Both the position numbers and the translations under genes were made by a program. A stretch of 57,632 bases of DNA from Mariaggregatimicrobium sp964498785 (GTDB lineage Bacteria; Zhuqueibacterota; Zhuqueibacteria; Thermofontimicrobiales; Thiofontviventaceae): assembly GCA_964498785.1 (NCBI GenBank), contig CAZCJL010000034.1, positions 1-57,632 of the forward strand, given 5' to 3'. The notes under the pieces are model-generated. The model saw only the letters and a list, made by a program, of their open reading frames with translations. It did not search any database and was not told the DNA's origin. Shown here piece after piece: positions 23,899 through 32,621 of this stretch (positions are counted from its first letter, which is position 1; each line of letters opens with the position of its first letter).

Positions 23899-25230
23899 TT
23901 AATACATCCAGCGGGATATGCCCTCCTTTGTGGCATATCCCAAAATTGGATCGACCAGCATAGGAGAAGTTGAAGCTATATGAAATGCATTTAAAATTCT
24001 ACGCTCCAATTCCGCTTCACGAAACGATTTATCCGTATAAATATCTACTATCGGCTCATTACGTTCCACTGACTCTCCAATTTTCTTACTTAATACAACT
24101 CCAGCCTTATGATCAATATCATCTGAAAACGTTTTTCGACCAGCCCCAAGCTCCATCGCTAACAGTCCAATTTGCATCGAATCGATGTTACTTATATAGC
24201 CACCTCGTTCGCTTGTGATCGTATGATGGTATTTTGAATTGTGATATGACTCCGGTTTTTCGATAAATTTCAGCTTTCCGCCCTGATGTTTTACAATTTC
24301 AATGAATTTATCGTAAGCTTTCCCGCTCTCTAAAATATTATTAAGTCTATTTCTCGCTTCAGATGCATTTTTTTCAACTTTTGCTTTCATTAACATTTCT
24401 GTTCCAAGAGCGAGTGTAACTTTGAGAAGATCTTCAGGTCCTTCGCCTCGGAGGGTGTTAATAGATTCTTTTACTTCTAACCAATTACCCACCGCTTTTC
24501 CCAGCGGTTGATCCATTGCTGTAAAAACTACAGAGGTTTGTAGTCCAAATTGTTTGCTGATATTAATCAGACTATCAGCTAGTTTATATGCATACGCCTG
24601 ATTTTTAAAAAATGCTCCTTTTCCGACCTTTAAATCGATTACCAACGCGTCAATACCTTCGGCTAATTTTTTACTTAAAATAGAACCTGTAATTAGCGGA
24701 ACCGATCTGATCGTTGCTGTACTATCCCGAAGCGCGTACATTTTTTTATCCGCGGGGACGATATAATCTGTTTGACCAATTAAAACTACTCCGATTGCGT
24801 TTAATTGTTTTAAACATTCCCTAACAGAGAGTTCAGTTCGAAATCCGGGTATTGATTCCAGCTTATCCAGCGTACCACCGGAATGCCCTAATCCTCTGCC
24901 AGAAATCATTGGCACAACCACACCAGCCGCTGCCACAAGTGGCGCTAAAATCAATGAAACCTTATCGCCTACCCCACCAGTACTGTGCTTGTCTGCCTTA
25001 AAACCGGAAATATCCTTGGTATCAATTTTTTCTCCAGAATTCAACATGGCTTCTGTTACATAATAAGTTTCCTGATATGTCATTCCCTGAAAATAGACTG
25101 CCATTAAAAACGCAGCCATTTGATAATCTGGAATCGAATGTGAAGAAAAACCGTTAATTAAATAATTGATTTCATCTTGAGATAGTTCCTTGCCTTTCTG
25201 TTTCCTGATGATAATAGATTGAGTTGTCAT
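23899..25230 (-). CDS. deoA: Pyrimidine-nucleoside (thymidine) phosphorylase
   Basis: This enzyme cleaves thymidine, deoxyuridine or uridine with phosphate. The 443-residue protein has the family motif KHSTGGVGDKVSLILAPLVAA, the substrate-binding SGRGLGHSGGTLDKLESIPG and ALRDSTATI. Length fits the Pdp/DeoA family. The ATG at 25230 follows GAGGATTTATAGA, a site formed by the end of glmM; the longer frame from 25245 overlaps that gene without a site. A 10-bp inverted repeat (23913-23941) lies in its last codons. Products feed DeoC. Confidence 0.93.
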   Translation of the reverse strand: MTTQSIIIRKQKGKELSQDEINYLINGFSSHSIPDYQMAAFLMAVYFQGMTYQETYYVTEAMLNSGEKIDTKDISGFKADKHSTGGVGDKVSLILAPLVAAAGVVVPMISGRGLGHSGGTLDKLESIPGFRTELSVRECLKQLNAIGVVLIGQTDYIVPADKKMYALRDSTATIRSVPLITGSILSKKLAEGIDALVIDLKVGKGAFFKNQAYAYKLADSLINISKQFGLQTSVVFTAMDQPLGKAVGNWLEVKESINTLRGEGPEDLLKVTLALGTEMLMKAKVEKNASEARNRLNNILESGKAYDKFIEIVKHQGGKLKFIEKPESYHNSKYHHTITSERGGYISNIDSMQIGLLAMELGAGRKTFSDDIDHKAGVVLSKKIGESVERNEPIVDIYTDKSFREAELERRILNAFHIASTSPMLVDPILGYATKEGISRWMY

Positions 25231-25231
25231 T

Positions 25232-26581
25232 CTATAAATCCTCAATAAATTTCATAAATTTATAACAAATTGCTTCTGCCTGTTCTTGTGTTTTTGCTTC
25301 CGACATCACGCGAATAATCGGTTCAGTATTCGAGGGTCGAATATGCACCCATTCAGATTCCCATAATATTTTTATACCATCGGTTCGATCAATTTTATCG
25401 TTCGAGAACTCCTCGATAATTTTTTTCATAGCAATATCTGGCTTAATCTTATCGAGGTTTACTTTTTTCTTGACTTGAAAATACTGAGGTAAGCTATTAT
25501 TTAGATCGGAAATTTTTCCGCCATATTCTGCAAGCTGCTGTAATGTTAGTGCAATTCCCAGAGGAGCATCTCGTCCCAAATGCAATTCAGGCAAAATAAC
25601 TCCGCCATTCCCTTCGCCGCCAATAGCCGCATTTTCTTTTCTCATTTTTGAAGAGACATGAATTTCACCGACTTTTGTACGAATGACATTTGAATGATAT
25701 TTTTTCGCTAAATCATCAATTACCATTGAAACCGATGCGTTCACAACAATTGGGCCTCTTTTTTTCTGTGCGATATAATTTACAGCCAGAGCTAAGGTAT
25801 ATTCCTCTCCCAAAGGTATACCTTTTTCCGAAACAATCGCGAGACGATCGACATCCGGATCTACAGCAAAGCCAATATCTGCTTTTACAGATTTCACTTT
25901 TTCACATAACTCTGTTAAATTTTCTGGAACCGGTTCCGGAGCATGGGGAAACAATCCGTTCGGCTCTTCATTTAAAGTAATTACTTTACAATTGAGTTTG
26001 TTTAATAAATGTGGCACAATTGTCCCACCTGCTCCATTTACACAATCGACAACGACCTTAAATTTTTTCGATTTGATTAAATCGACATCAATAAATTGCA
26101 GTTTAAATATTGCATTTATGTGATCCTGAATCGCATTTTCATAACGATCAATTTTACCGATTTTTTCCCAGATCACATAATGAAAATTTTCCTTTTCTGC
26201 ATATTCTATTACTTTTTTTCCCTGGTCCTCATCCAAAAATAATCCGGATGAATCGATTAGTTTTAGTGCATTCCACTCAATCGGATTATGGCTTGCAGTT
26301 ACAGCGACGCCACCTCGTGCTCTTAGTTTTTCAACAGTCATTTGAACAGTAGGAGTTGGGCAGATGCCAATATCAATTACATCGCAGCCGACGGCCATCA
26401 AGCCAGAAAATACCGCTGATTTTACCATTTCTCCTGTAACTCTTGAATCTCTACCGACAACCACCTTGCCACTTCCTAAATATGTGCCAAATGCTTGGGT
26501 GTATTTTACAACTTCTAATGGGGTCAATCCTTCTCCAATAATACCCCTGATGCCAGAAACACTTACCATCAATCTACTCAC
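25232..26581 (-). CDS. glmM: Phosphohexomutase, phosphoglucosamine-mutase-like
   Basis: This 449-residue alpha-D-phosphohexomutase has the phosphoserine loop TASHNP, the metal loop DPDVDRLAIV, the sugar loop GEGNGG and the phosphate site RPSNTEPIIRVM. The SVSGIRGIIG start and GEGNGG loop are those of the GlmM/archaeal phosphomutase group; phosphomannomutase activity is an alternative. GTG 26581 follows GGAGGATCAT and is the better start; a TTG at 26593 overlaps that site. deoA begins one base after its stop, so the two are coupled. Confidence 0.88.
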   Translation of the reverse strand: MSRLMVSVSGIRGIIGEGLTPLEVVKYTQAFGTYLGSGKVVVGRDSRVTGEMVKSAVFSGLMAVGCDVIDIGICPTPTVQMTVEKLRARGGVAVTASHNPIEWNALKLIDSSGLFLDEDQGKKVIEYAEKENFHYVIWEKIGKIDRYENAIQDHINAIFKLQFIDVDLIKSKKFKVVVDCVNGAGGTIVPHLLNKLNCKVITLNEEPNGLFPHAPEPVPENLTELCEKVKSVKADIGFAVDPDVDRLAIVSEKGIPLGEEYTLALAVNYIAQKKRGPIVVNASVSMVIDDLAKKYHSNVIRTKVGEIHVSSKMRKENAAIGGEGNGGVILPELHLGRDAPLGIALTLQQLAEYGGKISDLNNSLPQYFQVKKKVNLDKIKPDIAMKKIIEEFSNDKIDRTDGIKILWESEWVHIRPSNTEPIIRVMSEAKTQEQAEAICYKFMKFIEDL

Positions 26582-26602
26582 ATGATCCTCCAAAATTGGT
26601 GT

Positions 26603-27661
26603 CTATTGGTTGAACATCTTTTTTAATATCGTTAATTTCTTTTGTTTTAAACTATCAAATTTGAAAACAATAACTCCGTCCGAGCTTTTTGATCCAAGAC
26701 CGATTTTTATTGCCTGCTCAAATTCTTTGGGTGATAATATGGTTGGATAATCCATTGCCTGAATGATAGGAACCACTGGCCGTTCTGTCATTTCCGCAAC
26801 CCATTCCGTTACATCGCCAACCCATTTGACATCTTCCCCGCACATAACATGATATACCATAGGAGAAAAAACATCCACATGCTCGGCTAATGCCTTATAA
26901 TCCTGGCCGATAATTGTCCGAATCGCTCCGTTAAAATCACCATTTCTCCAAGGGACGCCAAACATACCAACAATTATCTTGCGGGGAGCGGCATCGACAA
27001 TTTTGCGGACATCCCGAACAATGTTAGTAATTTGAGCACACTTCCAATCTGTCCACACATCAAAATGTTTCTGCAAAATCCATTTATTTCGCGACAAGTT
27101 ATCAGTGATCTTTTTCGGGGCAGTCAGTTGGCAATCTTCAAGAAATTTCGCTACTGTAAATGAATCATACGATGTCTGGATCAATTTTGGATTTTCCCCC
27201 TCCCAATGACATGGCCAGCGAATAAAATCCAGCCAAATACCATCAACTTTTGTCGTGTTGATTAAGTCCGCAATTTTGTTGAATATTTCTCGCTGAACAT
27301 TCCTGTCACACGGATTTACCCCGGCATACCATTCTTCGGGTAGTAATTTTTCACCAGTTACAGTGATCGGCCTGCTTTGCGGATATTTTCCCCAGTATTT
27401 CTTACCAACAAAGAAACCGACTTCAACAAAATATTTTATGTCAGCTTCATGCAACATTTCAATGAACCGATTACTACATGAGCGCCCAAATATCGCGTTT
27501 ACATTCCAGGATTTGAGGGTATCGATTATCGCCTTGTCGCTGTGATCTTTAAATTGATTTATCTTTTTAGAGAAGCCATATATCGAGCGAACCTTATTAT
27601 GATAAGAATTCCCTGAGCTCACAACCACAACACACATTAATAACAATAGTCGAGTATACAT
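26603..27661 (-). CDS. Putative secreted glycoside-hydrolase-like TIM-barrel protein
   Basis: This 352-residue protein has a signal peptide (MYTRLLLLMCVVVVSSG). The body looks like the GHL10/DUF4015-type glycoside hydrolase barrels: NAIFGRSCSNRFIEML, VDGIWLDFIRWP (probable catalytic-site Asp), KIIVGMFGVPWR, VDVFSPMVYHVM. The substrate is unknown. The start at ATG 27661 keeps a normal signal peptide, but no Shine-Dalgarno is clear. It ends 22 bases before the phosphohexomutase start, so the two may be co-transcribed. Confidence 0.7.
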   Translation of the reverse strand: MYTRLLLLMCVVVVSSGNSYHNKVRSIYGFSKKINQFKDHSDKAIIDTLKSWNVNAIFGRSCSNRFIEMLHEADIKYFVEVGFFVGKKYWGKYPQSRPITVTGEKLLPEEWYAGVNPCDRNVQREIFNKIADLINTTKVDGIWLDFIRWPCHWEGENPKLIQTSYDSFTVAKFLEDCQLTAPKKITDNLSRNKWILQKHFDVWTDWKCAQITNIVRDVRKIVDAAPRKIIVGMFGVPWRNGDFNGAIRTIIGQDYKALAEHVDVFSPMVYHVMCGEDVKWVGDVTEWVAEMTERPVVPIIQAMDYPTILSPKEFEQAIKIGLGSKSSDGVIVFKFDSLKQKKLTILKKMFNQ

Positions 27662-27761
27662 TAGAATAATTTGATTAATCTGAGAAAAAAATAATATATC
27701 TAATTTTTGTTCAAAAATCAACAATAAATTTATTATTATAAATAAAGCTATAAAATTACTT

Positions 27762-28013
27762 TTAATCAGGTTTTTTCAACTTAAGAATTTTCCACAGGTG
27801 GTCATCAATAGAATGAGGCACATCTTCGTCGACTAATTTTTTACAAAAAAAGACTGTTGTCCTGATCGAATCGACAAAGACTTTACATTGGGGGCATTGT
27901 TGAAGATGGAGTTGTACCTGGTCACAGAACGGAGAATTAACATCCTTGTGTAATTCTTCGCAGAGTTGATTAATAATTTTAGTACACTCTTTTTGTTTTT
28001 TATTGTCTTTCAT
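27762..28013 (-). CDS. Anti-sigma factor-like zinc-finger protein
   Basis: The 83-residue protein has the zinc-binding anti-sigma (ZAS) signature C-x5-H-x3-C-x2-C in FCDQVQLHLQQCPQC. It lacks a transmembrane segment, so it would be a soluble, possibly redox-sensing anti-sigma factor. It overlaps the end of the sigma gene by 14 bases, a coupling typical of sigma/anti-sigma pairs. Confidence 0.8.
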   Translation of the reverse strand: MKDNKKQKECTKIINQLCEELHKDVNSPFCDQVQLHLQQCPQCKVFVDSIRTTVFFCKKLVDEDVPHSIDDHLWKILKLKKPD

Positions 28014-28578
28014 TAATAAATCCGGCTAGTTTTTCGCGTAAAAATAGTCGCGCCCTGTGCAAGTTTGATTTCACAGCAGGTAAAGAAATTCTTAAGATAT
28101 CACTAATTTGTTTGAGAGTTAATCCTTCAATATCTTTCAAAATAAAGACCGATTTATATTTTGGTGGTAACAACTCAATTGCCGACGTCATCTTTTGCCG
28201 CAGCTCTGAGCTAACTAAATCATCTAAAGGCGTTGTTTCTACTGATTTTACGATATTTGTATAATCTGTTACCCCTTCTTCGCTTTCCGATGCAAAGGTA
28301 GCATATTCTTTTTTGCGACTCCGCAATCGCATTAACGCCTGATTTGTTGCTATCCGATAAATCCATGTGGATAGTTGAGAATTTCCTTTAAAATCTGGCA
28401 ATGCTTCCAGAACTTTAAGAAAGGTTTCCTGTAAAATACACTCTGCCTCTTCCTGGTTTCCCAACATCTTAAGGCCTAAATTATAAACCATTCGTTCATA
28501 TTTTTGAACGATTCGAGATTGGGCGACGCGATCACCCTTTGTGGCGTTTTCTATTAATAATTTTTCAGAAGTTTCCAT
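28000..28578 (-). CDS. ECF-type RNA polymerase sigma factor
   Basis: This protein of about 192 residues has region 2 (YERMVYNLGLKMLGNQEEAECILQETF, then LSTWIYRIATNQALMRLR) and region 4 (LPPKYKSVFILKDIEGLTLKQISDILRIS, SNLHRARLFLREKL). It would direct RNA polymerase to a small regulon under control of the ZAS protein encoded next. ATG 28578 (METSEK) is chosen; the longer frame from 28620 adds a hydrophobic stretch not typical for sigma factors. No clear Shine-Dalgarno is visible. The target promoter is not identifiable here. Confidence 0.9.
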   Translation of the reverse strand: METSEKLLIENATKGDRVAQSRIVQKYERMVYNLGLKMLGNQEEAECILQETFLKVLEALPDFKGNSQLSTWIYRIATNQALMRLRSRKKEYATFASESEEGVTDYTNIVKSVETTPLDDLVSSELRQKMTSAIELLPPKYKSVFILKDIEGLTLKQISDILRISLPAVKSNLHRARLFLREKLAGFINERQ

Positions 28579-28647
28579 AATCACATAAGATAAAAAAAAA
28601 TAATAAAAAAACAAGAACAATTTAAAGGAAACCTCTGAGATTATATC

Positions 28648-29070
28648 TTATTTGTCGATTATCTCATAAGCTGTAACAATTTCGGCGGTTTTTTTCAACA
28701 TCGCCGATGCTGAACAATACTTTGTTTCAGATAATTCAATAGCTCGCTCGACATCCTTTTTATGAATATTTTTTCCATAGATTTTAAAATTGAGCTTAAT
28801 TGTCGTAAAGACTTTTGGATACTCTTCTGCCTGCTCTGCCTCAAGCTCAACCTCAAAATCCACGAATGGAACTCTCTTTTTTTTCATAATTGAAATGACA
28901 TCCATTCCTGTACAACCACCTAATCCGATTAATAGCAATTCCATCGGACGGGTTGCTCCACCTTCGCCGCCTACTTTTTCCGCGGCATCCATCGGAAGCC
29001 AATGGTTTGAGTCAGCTTTTCCCAGCATCGTAAGGCCGGAAACCATTTTTATTTTTGCATTCATAAACAC
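28648..29070 (-). CDS. OsmC-family protein
   Basis: This protein of about 140 residues, of the OsmC/Ohr family, has both reactive cysteines: one in GGCTGMDVISIM and one in KYCSASAMLKKTAEI. These thiol peroxidases detoxify organic hydroperoxides, though many YhfA-like members have no proven substrate. The start may be GTG 29070 or ATG 29064; AAGGAT lies upstream of both. It precedes the sigma gene by about 70 bases on the same strand. Confidence 0.9.
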   Translation of the reverse strand: MFMNAKIKMVSGLTMLGKADSNHWLPMDAAEKVGGEGGATRPMELLLIGLGGCTGMDVISIMKKKRVPFVDFEVELEAEQAEEYPKVFTTIKLNFKIYGKNIHKKDVERAIELSETKYCSASAMLKKTAEIVTAYEIIDK

Positions 29071-29215
29071 TAATATCCTTATTATTAATAACTATTATTT
29101 TGATGCATTCATTCTGTAAAAGATTCATTTTCTAACACAACTATTTTTCAATTAGAGGCACAAATTATTGTTTTTCATTTCTGGGAGATGATCTTTTGCA
29201 ATGAGTCTTTCATAT

Positions 29216-29308
29216 TTAAGTACATTTTAAAATTTTTTTTCGATCCGCTAATTGCTCTATAGTAACTACTCCGCTGCAATCAATATTCAAAAGTTTTACT
29301 TTTTCCAT
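29216..29308 (-). CDS. Possible 30-residue frame (doubtful)
   Basis: ATG 29308 opens a 30-codon frame (MEKVKLLNIDCSGVVTIEQL and more) just after the radical SAM gene. GGGG lies 8 bases upstream. The composition looks protein-like, but the frame is short and may be a truncated gene or chance. No family recognised. Confidence 0.2.
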   Translation of the reverse strand: MEKVKLLNIDCSGVVTIEQLADRKKILKCT

Positions 29309-29332
29309 TATCTATGCCCCATACATCTTTTG

Positions 29333-30238
29333 TTAAAATCCTCGATGTATTCCATGCTTCATTGCAATTGCTATCGCCTTATAATATTCGCGGCTGGTTA
29401 TCCGACGGTTAATAATCCGGTCATTTAAAGCATCATAACATGGATGATACTGGTTCATAATATTCACATAAGTATCGGTTGACAATTCCTTTGCGATAAA
29501 TTTACATATTTCTTCGCTTCCCTGAATTGAATTCGGCATTACAAGATGTCTAATGATCATTCCGGAGCAGGCAATATCATTCTCATCTGTTTTTAAATCG
29601 CCTACCTGTCGATGCATTTCCTTTAAAATCAATTTAAGGTTATTAAAATATCCGGTGGCATTCATATATTTTTCGGCGTAGTTATCATCAGCAAATTTAA
29701 CATCGGGCATATAAATATCAAAGATGTTTTCCAAAGATTGAATTACTTTTAGCGATTCATAACCTCCGCAATTATAGACAAGCGGAATTTTTAGACCATT
29801 TTCAATAGCAATTTTTAGTGCTTCAATGATACGCGGGATAAAATGGGTTGGCGTTACAAAGTTAATGTTGTGGCATCCGCGATTTTGAAGTGCAATCATC
29901 ATCTGAGAAAGCGCTTTCGGCATAATAACTTTGCCTTCCCCCAGATGACTAATTTCGTAATTCTGACAAAATGTGCAGCGTAAATTACAATGTGTCAGAA
30001 AAATAGTCCCTGATCCGTGCGTTCCTACTAACGGAGGTTCTTCACCATAATGCGGGAATGCACTGGATACCTTCAACTGATACCCGGCCCGACAATATCC
30101 GGGTTCACCATTTTTTCGATCTGCTCTGCAGTTTCGTGGACATAGTTTGCAGTATTTCATAGTGGCATTTAAAACATCGATACGCTCCTGTAACATACTT
30201 ATTTGAAAACCAAGATATGAGGGTAAAGAGGTTTTCAT
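29333..30238 (-). CDS. Radical SAM protein, PflX/COG1313-like
   Basis: This 301-residue iron-sulfur protein resembles pyruvate-formate-lyase-activating enzymes. An N-terminal cysteine group (CKLCPRNC, then YCRAG) precedes the radical SAM motif C-x3-C-x2-C in HCNLRCTFCQN. YNCGGYESLKVI and YMPDVKFADD belong to the barrel. The substrate of this family is unknown. It starts 19 bases after galT ends, with GGGAA before the ATG. Confidence 0.9.
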   Translation of the reverse strand: MKTSLPSYLGFQISMLQERIDVLNATMKYCKLCPRNCRADRKNGEPGYCRAGYQLKVSSAFPHYGEEPPLVGTHGSGTIFLTHCNLRCTFCQNYEISHLGEGKVIMPKALSQMMIALQNRGCHNINFVTPTHFIPRIIEALKIAIENGLKIPLVYNCGGYESLKVIQSLENIFDIYMPDVKFADDNYAEKYMNATGYFNNLKLILKEMHRQVGDLKTDENDIACSGMIIRHLVMPNSIQGSEEICKFIAKELSTDTYVNIMNQYHPCYDALNDRIINRRITSREYYKAIAIAMKHGIHRGF

Positions 30239-30257
30239 TTATTTTCCCGAATATATT

Positions 30258-31286
30258 TCAGATGTTAATTTCGCGTAGAAGCGCTGCTGCTTTCTCTGGT
30301 GGAACCGAATTTATTGGGAAACCACTGCTTGTTTCGAAACTTGTATAAGCCCTTAAACGCGGCATTATTTCCACGTGCCAGTGATAATCTTTTTCAAGAG
30401 ATTGCCAATATCCCCGGCGTCTGCCCGCTTTAATATTTGGCCCTGAATGAATCGCCATAATATAGTCTGGTTCATTCAGTAACTTATGGATACGAACTAA
30501 CAGCTCTTTTGTCAATTTAGCTAATGGCCGTAAATCTGATGTTTGTTCAAAAAACGTCTCATGTTTTTGAGGCATAATCCATACTTCAAAGGGTCTGCTG
30601 GATGCAAACGGTGTCAGTGCGATGAACTTTCCATCTTCAAGAACCACCCGATCCTGGTCGTTTAGTTCCTGGTGAATGATATCACAAAACAAACAACGTT
30701 CTTTGTAATCAAAATAAGCGTGTGAACTAATTAATTCATCCTTTACTCTTTTAGGAGTAATTGGCGATGCGATAACAAAGGAATAAGAATGTTCTGATGT
30801 ATAACCAAAAGCTTCTCCGTAATTTTTATGGACTAATACATAGCGAAACCGTGAATCTTCTTTTAAGTCAAGAATACGTTCACGGAATGTCCAAAAAACC
30901 TCTGCCATTCTATCTTCGGATAAATCAACGAACGTTTCAGCATGTTTTGGTGATTCGATAACAATCTCGTGTGCGCCGATACCATCCAGCACATCATACA
31001 TTCCGAAACCTCGATTATTCAGATCACCGTAAATCTGTAGCACAGGATTTTTATCAGGAATTACCCGAATTCGCCACCCTCCTTCATTTGCTCCGTATCC
31101 CTCGCTCCGAAGTGCCATAATTTCCTGCGGTGTCTTGTTTTCATTACCCTCGCAAAACTGACAGACGTCAACTGCAGATGCCTTCTTTTTATCTTTGACT
31201 ATCAAATCAGCTAAATTAAGCTGGTCCATCAGGATAATTGTCCAACGCCCATTGGTGGGATTTCTTCTTAATTGATTTATTGGCAT
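30258..31286 (-). CDS. galT: Galactose-1-phosphate uridylyltransferase family protein
   Basis: This 342-residue HIT-superfamily nucleotidyltransferase has zinc-binding cysteine pairs CQFC and CLFC. The active-site histidines lie in DYHWHVEIMPR: H-x-H-x-E in place of the common H-P-H-x-Q, a variant seen in many non-enteric homologues. It probably transfers UMP between UDP-glucose and galactose-1-phosphate, but ADP-glucose phosphorylase-like activity is possible. ATG 31286 follows AAGGATAATAGTT; the longer frame from 31325 runs into the upstream terminator. Confidence 0.85.
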   Translation of the reverse strand: MPINQLRRNPTNGRWTIILMDQLNLADLIVKDKKKASAVDVCQFCEGNENKTPQEIMALRSEGYGANEGGWRIRVIPDKNPVLQIYGDLNNRGFGMYDVLDGIGAHEIVIESPKHAETFVDLSEDRMAEVFWTFRERILDLKEDSRFRYVLVHKNYGEAFGYTSEHSYSFVIASPITPKRVKDELISSHAYFDYKERCLFCDIIHQELNDQDRVVLEDGKFIALTPFASSRPFEVWIMPQKHETFFEQTSDLRPLAKLTKELLVRIHKLLNEPDYIMAIHSGPNIKAGRRRGYWQSLEKDYHWHVEIMPRLRAYTSFETSSGFPINSVPPEKAAALLREINI

Positions 31287-31304
31287 AACTATTATCCTTT
31301 TCTG

Positions 31305-31342
31305 ACAATAAAAAGAAAACGCCATACAAAAATGCAGGCGTT
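31305..31342 (-). terminator. Stem-loop terminator after the 31360 membrane-protein gene
   Basis: AACGCC (31318-31323) and GGCGTT (31337-31342) form a stem; on the minus strand it is followed by TTCTTTTTATT. It separates the membrane-protein gene from galT. Confidence 0.6.
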
Positions 31343-31359
31343 CTTTTACTATCGCTATT

Positions 31360-32547
31360 TTAATTTTGTTTTAAATTATTATTTTCTTTCGTGTCATCAT
31401 CGTCGGTTTTTTTCAGGTCTCCGTCGTTTTCTTCTTGAAAATCTTCTTCAATATCATCATCTTCTTCGGCGTCTTTTCTCTCAAGTAAATTATAATCATC
31501 TTTCATTTTACGAAGAATTATAAATAACAATGTGTTGCCTGTATTTAATGCCGCCAACCCATACGAAAGAACAGCTATGCCAACGAACAGCAACATTACA
31601 GCAAAAATATAGGATGAAATATGTAATATAATTGGAACGTCAAGCTGAATAAATTCTCTGCTAAAATAAAAATAAGTATTATAATCACCAAAAAGGATTT
31701 CGATCCACCCAATAGTGGTGGCTACCCACCCGCTTAAAATATACATCCCTTGTTTCATAAGGCTAATATATTTATCACCCATTGAAAGGCTAAAGATAGA
31801 ATCGGTTAAAAGGAAGCCTTGTTTAATTAGCGTGGCAAAGACAAGAACACCAATAAAAGCACACACAGCGATTATCAATTCATAAAAAATAAACCGAACT
31901 GGTTGATTCCACACGAGTGAAAATGACTGAAATACTCCTTCAAAAGCATCGTCATCCGTGGTTGAAATAATCGCCGGAGAAATAATCATGGAAATCAAGA
32001 ACACGATTATAAAATAGAATAGCATCAGGCCAATAAAAATCCAGATAAGATAAAAAAGAGAAAATCCTAATTCACCGATGACTGGTATCCGGCCTAACGC
32101 CCCGACCATCAAACCACCAACGATAAACAACAGGATAATAACGCCAATGGAAACGGGTGTAAAAATTACCGATAGTGCTTTACGAAATGCAAACGCATAA
32201 GCTTCCCGCCATGTATAAAAATGATTCCCTTTCAGCAACATATAAGTTGCTCTGGTTACAGCAGTGCTTGCAATGAAATGCGAAATGACAAAAATTAATA
32301 CCCCGACAAGGAAGATGGTCCAGCTAATAGAGTTGCCTCCAAAAGTCGAGAGACATGGGAGGAATCCAGCTTGTTGCCATACATCATAAAAACGAAAACC
32401 TGAAATGATAATAGCGATGTACGTAAATATTAAATAGCCCAAATAACCAATAACAAATCCAATAAATTGAATCCAAATACGCTGTAAACTGAAAGCTAAC
32501 CGATTTGCTTTGAAAATGTCTATTACATCAAATCGAAGCGTATACAT
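31360..32547 (-). CDS. Polytopic membrane protein of unknown function
   Basis: No family was identified. The 395-residue protein has about seven hydrophobic segments, for example FIGFVIGYLGYLIFTYIAII near residue 30, IFLVGVLIFVISHF near 85, ILLFIVGGLMVGAL near 140 and YIFAVMLLFVGIAVL near 320. It ends in a hydrophilic tail of about 50 residues rich in Asp, Glu and Asn. It starts after GGAGGTATAAC. It follows the CBS-domain gene on the same strand by 74 bases and is closed by a terminator, so it may be the last gene of the phoH operon. Confidence 0.65.
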   Translation of the reverse strand: MYTLRFDVIDIFKANRLAFSLQRIWIQFIGFVIGYLGYLIFTYIAIIISGFRFYDVWQQAGFLPCLSTFGGNSISWTIFLVGVLIFVISHFIASTAVTRATYMLLKGNHFYTWREAYAFAFRKALSVIFTPVSIGVIILLFIVGGLMVGALGRIPVIGELGFSLFYLIWIFIGLMLFYFIIVFLISMIISPAIISTTDDDAFEGVFQSFSLVWNQPVRFIFYELIIAVCAFIGVLVFATLIKQGFLLTDSIFSLSMGDKYISLMKQGMYILSGWVATTIGWIEILFGDYNTYFYFSREFIQLDVPIILHISSYIFAVMLLFVGIAVLSYGLAALNTGNTLLFIILRKMKDDYNLLERKDAEEDDDIEEDFQEENDGDLKKTDDDDTKENNNLKQN

Positions 32548-32621
32548 GTTATACCTCCATAAGCAATTGATTTTAAGCTTCCCAGGTTAATTATTTAAGT
32601 CTTTATAAATTAGAAAATTAT

